NCBI RefSeq assembly: GCF_000003815.2
Contig: NC_049988.1
Coordinates: forward strand, 2,413,662-2,477,661
DNA from: Branchiostoma floridae
Lineage: Eukaryota; Chordata; Leptocardii; Amphioxiformes; Branchiostomatidae
DNA: 64,000 nt
Reading direction: 5' to 3'
Within the stretch, counting starts at the first letter, position 1; every line of letters starts with the position of its first letter. A program made the position numbers and the translations under genes. Shown piece by piece: positions 57,310 through 64,000 of this stretch. Under the pieces are notes generated by a model that had not been told where the DNA came from, did not search any database, and saw nothing but the letters and a program-made list of their open reading frames with translations.

Positions 57310-59450
57310 GAGGAGAGATCGAGAGAGGCGAGGGGCACTCCTGGAGGGAGTCCAGGGGTGGTGTGCCTGAGATGAAGAATAAAATAGACTATGTCTAGAT
57401 CGTGTGTCTGTGAACTTGACTGAGAACCTTACACCTCACAGACGGAATATTTAGACATATCGAGCACCGTATTGAATTCTAGATGACCATACCCACGTCT
57501 TCACACCGAACGAACAGAGAAAACCCAAGGCGGTGATGAATCACGAAGGAATGGCGGTCCATGAGCACACTGTAAAAAGGTCCACTCCACAAAAGCGACC
57601 CCTAGACGGAATGGTCCTTGCAAGCTCAGTTGAGATCCTTTTTTTCTGAAAATGGTTCCAGCCTAAAGTGAGGACCATCAGAATATTGCAGCTGCTTGGC
57701 GCGGGTAATGATTAGACTATTTCCTTCCGGCTTTGCATCCTTAAAATGCTCTAAAAGTCGTCAGATGCAAACATACATAAATGTAATGATAGCAATGCCT
57801 AAATCCTCTAATGTCCACAAAAGAGTGGGTGCCTGGTTGTATCTTTAACATGATGGAGAGGGATATAACATAGTTTAACTCTAATGGCTATGTTATTTTA
57901 GAGGGAATTTTTAAATTTCGGATAGGCTCCTTGCGGGACCATATTAAAGTGTGCTGAGACAAAGAATTAGTGCCAGTAATGTCCCTTTCTAGTCTTGATA
58001 TCCCAAGAAAAAAATTATAATCTCCCAGCGTGTTTGGCAGAAATCGAATTGACCTATGTGCCTATTCAGAGCTTCGTATACGGTATCCTCCTCTGGGATC
58101 TGAATGGACACTGCACCTGCTATTAGCCTAATGACAACAACACTGTAGAATATTCTTTTGCAACTAGTGTTATGATTAATAGCATTACTTTATTCAAAGT
58201 TAACGAAAAATTTAAATCTTTCTTGATAACTACGAATATAAGAACCGTTACACTCAAGTTGTGGAAAAATCACATAAGATACAACGTGGATAACCTTTTT
58301 TTTTTTAAATCAAGGACATAGTTCTAAATTAAAAGAAAAAAAAACACCGTTAATAAAATTAAAGCTTGACATGTCCTCCTCCTCATTCTCGATCCCTCAA
58401 CACCTCTAAGTATTAAACGGATGCACCTCGATTCCTATTCTATTGTTTTGCAACAGAAAAGCCTAAAGCCTTTTGCATTTTTTGCACTGTGGAATTGAAA
58501 TTAAAAAAAAGGAATTATTAAATTTCTAACCAATGATATCCAATTCTCAAGACTTATCTGTGGCACAACACTTAGACTTGATTTAGTACTGTGGTTGGAA
58601 CCAAAGAAAGCAGTAATAACTGTGGAACTTACGGTACCATCGTAGGACAACATGCAACATGCCTTTGAAAGGAAGATGCTCATATACGTACAACTCATGT
58701 AGTAATGCAAGCAGAACGGATGGAATACAACTTGTCTAAAGAACTGTCCATCGGTAAAAAGTTGATGAGAAAGATAACAGGGGAGGTTGAGAAATACAAT
58801 TTTTGACTCTGGCTCTGAGGAGAAAAGACAAGGCCTGGGGTAGAAAGGAAACAACATGAGGAGTAAGAGTAGCGGTGAGGCAGTGGGGAGAAGTCTGACT
58901 GAAGATCAACGGTACTCAGGAGCCAAACCCACGTCAGATGGAAGAGCCATTCAGCAGGTGAGATACATGTACAATACTCACACTGTATGTCCAATTTCTA
59001 AGGTGGTACAAAGAACAACACAATTTTCTTACCTTCTAACAGACGTTACCGATGACCGTGTCGTGTGGCTCTAACCAAGCCTTCTGTCGTGAAGTCAAAC
59101 CCCCGTGCATATAGGCTCATCTGAAGTGTAAAACATACAAAGGAAATGTCACCAGAAGGGAAATTGTATGTTTGTCTCTATCTTTAAGCACAAGTGTTCA
59201 CAAATAGTCAAACCTCTTGAATTTTTAATGCTCCAACGTGAAGGATAATTTACAAACACTTGATTTTATAACATTGTTACGTTGTCAACCATACATTGTA
59301 CTGCTTGAAATGCAATCGACAAAAAATTAAACTAAATTTATAAAAGAAACCAACGGATTCAAACGTTTTTATTTTGTAATATCAAATTATAATGTCCTTA
59401 CGTCTAGGGTATAACATATGTAGCCATTGCGGATCTTGCAGGAATTTAAC
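57310..59450. other. No gene recognised
   Basis: No conserved coding segments, RNA genes or paired transposon ends were found. Frames on both strands at 58500-59070 are under 120 codons and lack motifs. Confidence 0.45.
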
Positions 59451-60179
59451 AGTTTGTGTTTACAAACCTATTGTGAAACGTGTTTGGTTATGGTAGCATA
59501 AAGATGTTTGTAATATCAAAGGTTACAAATGGTTCTTTAATGTATACTACGTCCTGTATGTCAGGTGTGCGACTACTTCACTATTTGCATTCGATAACAT
59601 GCAATCTTCGAGCGGTGTTTACAAACCTATTGTAGAATATGCAATGACATGTCAGCATCCAGATGTTTCTAATACGAAATATTATAAATGGTTTTATAAT
59701 ATGCACCAGTGTCCTTTTAATCAATTGCGCAGATCCTGTCATCAAAGGAATCTCACTCTAACCATGTATATTGAAATAAACAATGTTTGGAAAGTTATCA
59801 TGTGCCCCTACCTGTTACTGCAAACATATGTTGATTTTTCTTCTAATTGCACATATTTAGGTGTTCTCACGTATTACTCAAAATGTATCAATAGGTAGCA
59901 ATTTAAAAGAAGATGGCACAAAAAAGTTGCTGATGGACTGCAGAATGGCAAAGAGCACGTGCTTGACACCCAGGACGTGGTTCTCGTTATAAAATCATTT
60001 GTAAAACATTATATTGCAAACATCTGGCTACTGTCAAATCGTAACGTGTGCCTCAATAGGTTGGTAAACACCATTCAAAGGGTGAATGTTATTGAATGCC
60101 AGGGAGACGAGTGTCCAACACCTGATAGACAAGGCCTTTAAAACATTGTCTTATCGGTCAGAGATAAGGCAAAGTTACT

Positions 60180-60480
60180 GTAATATTTTAGTGCACTTTG
60201 TACAACTTTGTACAACGTCCGCCTTACCCTGCCTACTGCCCCGAGTTAGATGACATCACGTAGACGCAACTTTGGACAACTTTGGGCAATTTCGGTCACA
60301 TGCCAACCTTACCCTAGCCACTGTCCAAAGTTAGCTGACGTCACGTAACTTTACGAATTGGACAACCTTCCTGTAACATCGTACACCTGTCACCCTACCC
60401 TGGCCACTGTTCGAAGTTAGCTGACGTCATTCCTTACATTACTTGACGTCACCCTTACTTCCGATCAGCCTTTAGACATT
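60180..60480. repeat. Subrepeats containing CRE palindromes, copy 1
   Basis: Repeats of about 70-90 bp carry AACTTTGGACAACTTTGGGC, CTTACCCTAGCCACTGTCC and GTTAGCTGACGTCA. Exact TGACGTCA occurs at 60336-60343, 60422-60429 and 60444-60451. The same block recurs at 62870-63260. Confidence 0.8.
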
Positions 60481-61319
60481 CAGAACTGACCGTAACTTTG
60501 TACTTCGCACACCCTAACTTCGTCTACATCACCCTGATACTGGACATAGCTTGCGTTTTATATGATGTGTAGCTCCCATGTCTCTGCAGCTGTTACTTGT
60601 CTTGTAAGGTGACGTTGGTGAATGGAGTAAAATTTCTGTAGCATGAGTCTTGACAAATGCAACATGCAATAACTATAAAGGCATTTTTTTATTTAATATT
60701 CTATTATTTTTAGTACAAAAAACTAAAAAACTAAAAGTTGTTTTCATTAACAAAAGTGTACTTGAGAAAGGGCGACACAATAACTGCATTTTTTTTTTTA
60801 ATCATGCTCCGATCCATCGGTTATGGTTTTGTCACATGGCGCCGAGTATGGGCCCTAAAGATGACTTAAATTTCCTTTCTAAGAGACTTCGTGTTTTTCT
60901 AGCCATAGTATTTAAAAGGTCCATCAGCAATTTTTGTGCCATCTTCTTTTATATTGCTACCTATTGATGCAGTTTGAGTAATACGTGAGAACACCTAAAT
61001 ATGTGCCACTAGAAGAAAAAATCAACATATGTTTGCAGTAACAGGTAGGGGCACATGATAACTTTCCAAACATTGTTTATTTCAATATACATGGTTAGAG
61101 TGAGATTCCTTTGATGACAGGATCTGCGCAATTGATTAAAAGGACACTGCTGCATATTATAAAACCATTTATGATATTTCGTATTAGAAACATCTGGATG
61201 CTGACATGCCATTACATATTCTACACTAGGTTTGTAAACACCGCTCAAAGTTTCTATGTTATCTTATACAATTATTGTAGTAGTCACACACCTGACATAC
61301 AGGACGTAGTATACATTAA

Positions 61320-62263
61320 CCCTCATCCGACCGGTACATTTTTACGACAAATCTGACCGTATGGGGTCATTTTTGACCCCATTTTGTTTTGCTCATAGAC
61401 ATATTTCTGCTGGCTTATTTTGTCATTTGTATGGATTTAATGTTTCACCAAGCTATGAAAAATATTTTGACAAGTTTTGATGGCAGTAATGTTTACTCAT
61501 TATCATAATTTATGCAGAAAATAAGGAGAAACCATCTTTTGCTCTAAAAATCTACCATACTCCACTTACTTTAACAATATTTTTGTCTTAGCAATTTTTA
61601 ATCGATAAGTTTGATGCTACAAGAATGCTGATGGCATAATCATGTTTTTTGACAAAAAAAGATACAATATTTGTGAAAAGTAACGAATTTATTACTTAAT
61701 TATGCACCATACTCTGTCACCTAAATACATACATACAATAACTCTTGTCTATTTTCCCGCAAAGATGTTTCTTGTAGGTTCCTTCTGCACATTCTGTCCG
61801 TATATTGTTTTTTAATTAATTAGAAACATTTTCACTTTCATTAGCATAGGTAGTTAGTGCTCATTATCATAATTTATGCATAATGTCTAAAAACTGTGTT
61901 TTACACTAAAAAAACTATATTTCTTTCAAAATATTCGGTGTTTACTCATCTAAACAACTTTATCTTGTTGCTGTAATAGCAATGATGAGGAATGCCTGTT
62001 ATTTTATTGAAATTTCTTGATATTTACGTAATTAATGATTCATAATTGGCTGGGGTCATTATTGACCCCACCGAACCAGACACAAACTTTCAAGAATAGC
62101 TTATACAATAAAGGACAAAACTCAGTGAAAAATTGGTAGATGCTGTAAGACATGTATATTAACAAATTCATGGAAGGATTTTTTTCTCCGATGAAAAATG
62201 TTGCTTTGGCAGATAAAAATATACGCCTGGGGTCAAAAATGACCCCATACGGTCGGATGAGGG
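61320..62263. mobile_element. piggyBac-type MITE, 944 bp, in a TTAA site
   Basis: TTAA at 61316-61319 and 62264-62267 flank inverted ends CCCTCATCCGACCG / CGGTCGGATGAGGG. Each end is followed by a palindrome GGGGTCATTTTTGACCCC (right side as GGGGTCAAAAATGACCCC), and a third (GGGGTCATTATTGACCCC) lies at 62053-62070. The left end has a 26-bp insertion between TIR and palindrome. CCC-starting TIRs with TTAA duplications define piggyBac-family insertion. No transposase is encoded. Confidence 0.92.
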
Positions 62264-62379
62264 TTAAAGCACCATTTGTAGCATGTGGCATTACAAACAT
62301 CTTTATACCGTCATAACCGAACACATTTCACAATAGGTTTGTAAACAGTACTTGAAATGTGAATATTAGTGTTTACCAG

Positions 62380-64000
62380 AATGGCGTAGGGTACGTACTT
62401 GACATCCAGGACGTGAGACTCGTTATAAAATAATTTGTGAAAAATCCTACTGAAGTCATCGGACTCCTGTCATACCCTAACATGTGCATCAAAGGGTTGG
62501 TAAATATTATTCAAAGGGCAGATTTTATTAAATGTCAGAAAGAAGAGTGCCCAACACCTGCTAGACAAGGCCTACAAAACATTGTCTTATTTTGTAACTG
62601 ATAACATTTGCTAACACTGTTGCTCAGCGATAAGGCAAAGTTACTGCAATAGTTTAAGTGCACTAAAATATTTTATGTACATTGTGTTAGCCAATATGCA
62701 TCTATCTTTAAAAAAAGGCGAATGTAGCTAAAAGGGTGCAAATTAAATGCGTCATTTTAGAACTTATGAGCATTGATTCTCGATGATTTGTGTACATCTA
62801 TTTCACGTGTATGTGCGTATTATATTTACTTCACATTAAACTTTGTAGCTTTCAGTAAAAATTAGTATGTACAGCACCTAACTTTGGGCAACTTAGTACA
62901 TCTGCCACTCTACCCTCTGTCTAGTGTCCGAAGTTAAATGACGTCACGTAACTTTGGACAACTTTGTACGCCTCCCGCCCTACCCAGTCTACTGCCACGA
63001 GTTAGATGACGTCACGTATAAGTAACTTTGGACAACTTTGGGCAACTTTGTGCAAATGCCAACCTTACCCTAGCCACTCTCTGAAGTTAGCTGACATCAC
63101 GTAACTTTGCGAATCGGACAACTTTTCATTAACTTCGTAAACCTGACACCCACTGTCCGAAGTTAGATGGCGTCATTCTACACATAACTAGACGTCACTA
63201 TGACCCCCAATACAGCCTCCAAGCCATTAAGAACTGCACGTAACTTTGTGCACTTCACCCTGATACTGAACGTAGCTTGCGCTAGATTTGGTGTGTAGCT
63301 CCATGTCTCTGCCTCTGTTACTTGTCTTGTGAAGCGACATTAGTGAATGGGCTATCGTTTCAGTGGCCTGTGTCTTGACAGATACAATGTGCAATATCTA
63401 TCAAAATCTTTTTTTTTTCACTCATAATGTTATTATTTGTCAAAAAAAATTGTTTCAATTGATAAAAAGACAGGAGAAAGGGTGACACAATCACTGCAGT
63501 TTTCATCATGCTCCGATCAATCTGTTATAGTTTTGTCATATGACATCGAGTATGGGCCCTAAAGATGACCTATATTTCCTTGAGACCTCGTGTTTTTCTA
63601 GCCTTAGTATTCAAAAGGTAATCAACAGCTTCTGTGTCATCTTCTTTTATATTGTTGTGTATCCAGATAGTTTGAGGAATGCGTGAGAACACCTAAATAT
63701 GTGACATTAGCAGAAATAATAAATATACTTGCTGTTTTATGTTATTTTATGTTGCTGTTATTTCTTTAAAAACTTTCCAAACATTACTTCTTTGAATTTA
63801 CATGGCCACAGTAAGATTCATTTGATGACAAGGTCTGTGCAAATAATAAACGGGACATAGGTGCATATTACGAAACCATTTATAATATTTTGTATTAGTA
63901 ACATATTGGTGCTGACATGTCATTACATATTCTACAATAGGTTTGTAAACACCACTCAATCTCTGTATGTTATCTTATACAAGTAGTGTAGTAGTCGCAC
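62380..64000. mobile_element. Second, direct copy of the inverted-repeat module (runs off the window)
   Basis: The order matches 59946-61319: GACATCCAGGACGTG, CAACACCTG.TAGACAAGGCCT, GATAAGGCAAAGTTACTG, the CRE subrepeats, ATGGGCCCTAAAGATGAC, GCGTGAGAACACCTAAATAT, and AGGTTTGTAAACACC near the window end. Divergence is moderate. The far end lies outside the window. Confidence 0.75.
62870..63260. repeat. Subrepeats containing CRE palindromes, copy 2
   Basis: Parallel to 60180-60480. Exact TGACGTCA is at 62939-62946 and 63007-63014, with decayed versions at about 63092 and 63171. AACTTTGGACAACTTTGGGC recurs. Confidence 0.8.

Larger units (their letters stand above)
59455..62345. mobile_element. 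Long inverted-repeat element with about 490-bp arms
   Basis: The left arm 59455-59945 is the reverse complement of 60915-61319 plus 62264-62345, the right arm being split by a piggyBac-type MITE. Shared words include GTTTACAAACCTATTGTG, AGGACGTAGTATACATTAA, CGCAGATCCTGTCATCAAAG and AGGTGTTCTCACG. The loop (59946-60914) holds CRE-containing subrepeats. No transposase frame was found. A related module follows in direct orientation from 62380. Confidence 0.8.

Noticed and set aside
57084-57338. Small protein with a 23-residue repeat
   Set aside because: A 69-bp tandem repeat explains it; no upstream promoter, splice sites or homologous family is recognised.

Overview
The window looks like nuclear DNA of an invertebrate chordate, most likely a lancelet (Branchiostoma). 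This is inferred from a chordate-type cytosolic tryptophanyl-tRNA synthetase with many introns, a large exon-shuffled lectin/EGF/thrombospondin/chitin-binding protein, and dense MITEs, CR1-type and Penelope-like retroelements. No database search was possible.

Two host genes can be assembled exon by exon. (1) WARS1, + strand, 5487-17491, nine coding exons encoding about 396 aa with HLGH and KMSAS class I synthetase signatures. It has a TATA-like box and, just upstream, three exact TGATGCAA elements of the C/EBP-ATF4 type. (2) A secreted mosaic protein, - strand, 44897 down to 26325, nineteen exons, 2790 nt in phase (929 aa): signal peptide, C-type lectin domain, seven EGF domains, sushi-like domain, an unassigned domain, a GCC2/GCC3-type Cys module, a thrombospondin EGF/type-3 block, and a C-terminal chitin-binding (peritrophin-A) domain. 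The thrombospondin C-terminal lectin domain is replaced by the chitin-binding domain.

WARS1 is unusual at its exon borders. The exon 4 acceptor region is repeated as a 71/78-bp tandem array, the exon 6 donor is repeated 14 times as a 40-bp array, and the exon 3 donor appears to lack one G.

Layout: 1-5270, no gene, one MITE and a diverged duplication; 5274-17491, WARS1, with SINEs, MITEs and a 1.26-kb ACTC array in intron 1; 18.9-23.3 kb, a T-poor CAGACAGGGAAC-type satellite with a 100-N gap; 23.3-25.7 kb, no gene; 25.7-44.9 kb, the mosaic gene, whose 7.4-kb intron 10 holds a largely intact CR1-type LINE (two ORFs) and a decayed antisense LINE; 45.6-48.2 kb, a SINE and a broken Penelope-like element with inverted flanking arms and a hammerhead-like motif; 48.2-53.8 kb, diverged repeats and a fold-back-like element containing a 145-bp satellite with a four-monomer higher-order period and a second gap; 54-59.4 kb, mostly unremarkable; 59.4-64 kb, a long inverted-repeat element interrupted by a TTAA-flanked piggyBac-type MITE, followed by a second direct copy running off the window.

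The two host genes share no obvious function. Most of the remaining structure is transposon biology and tandem-repeat growth.
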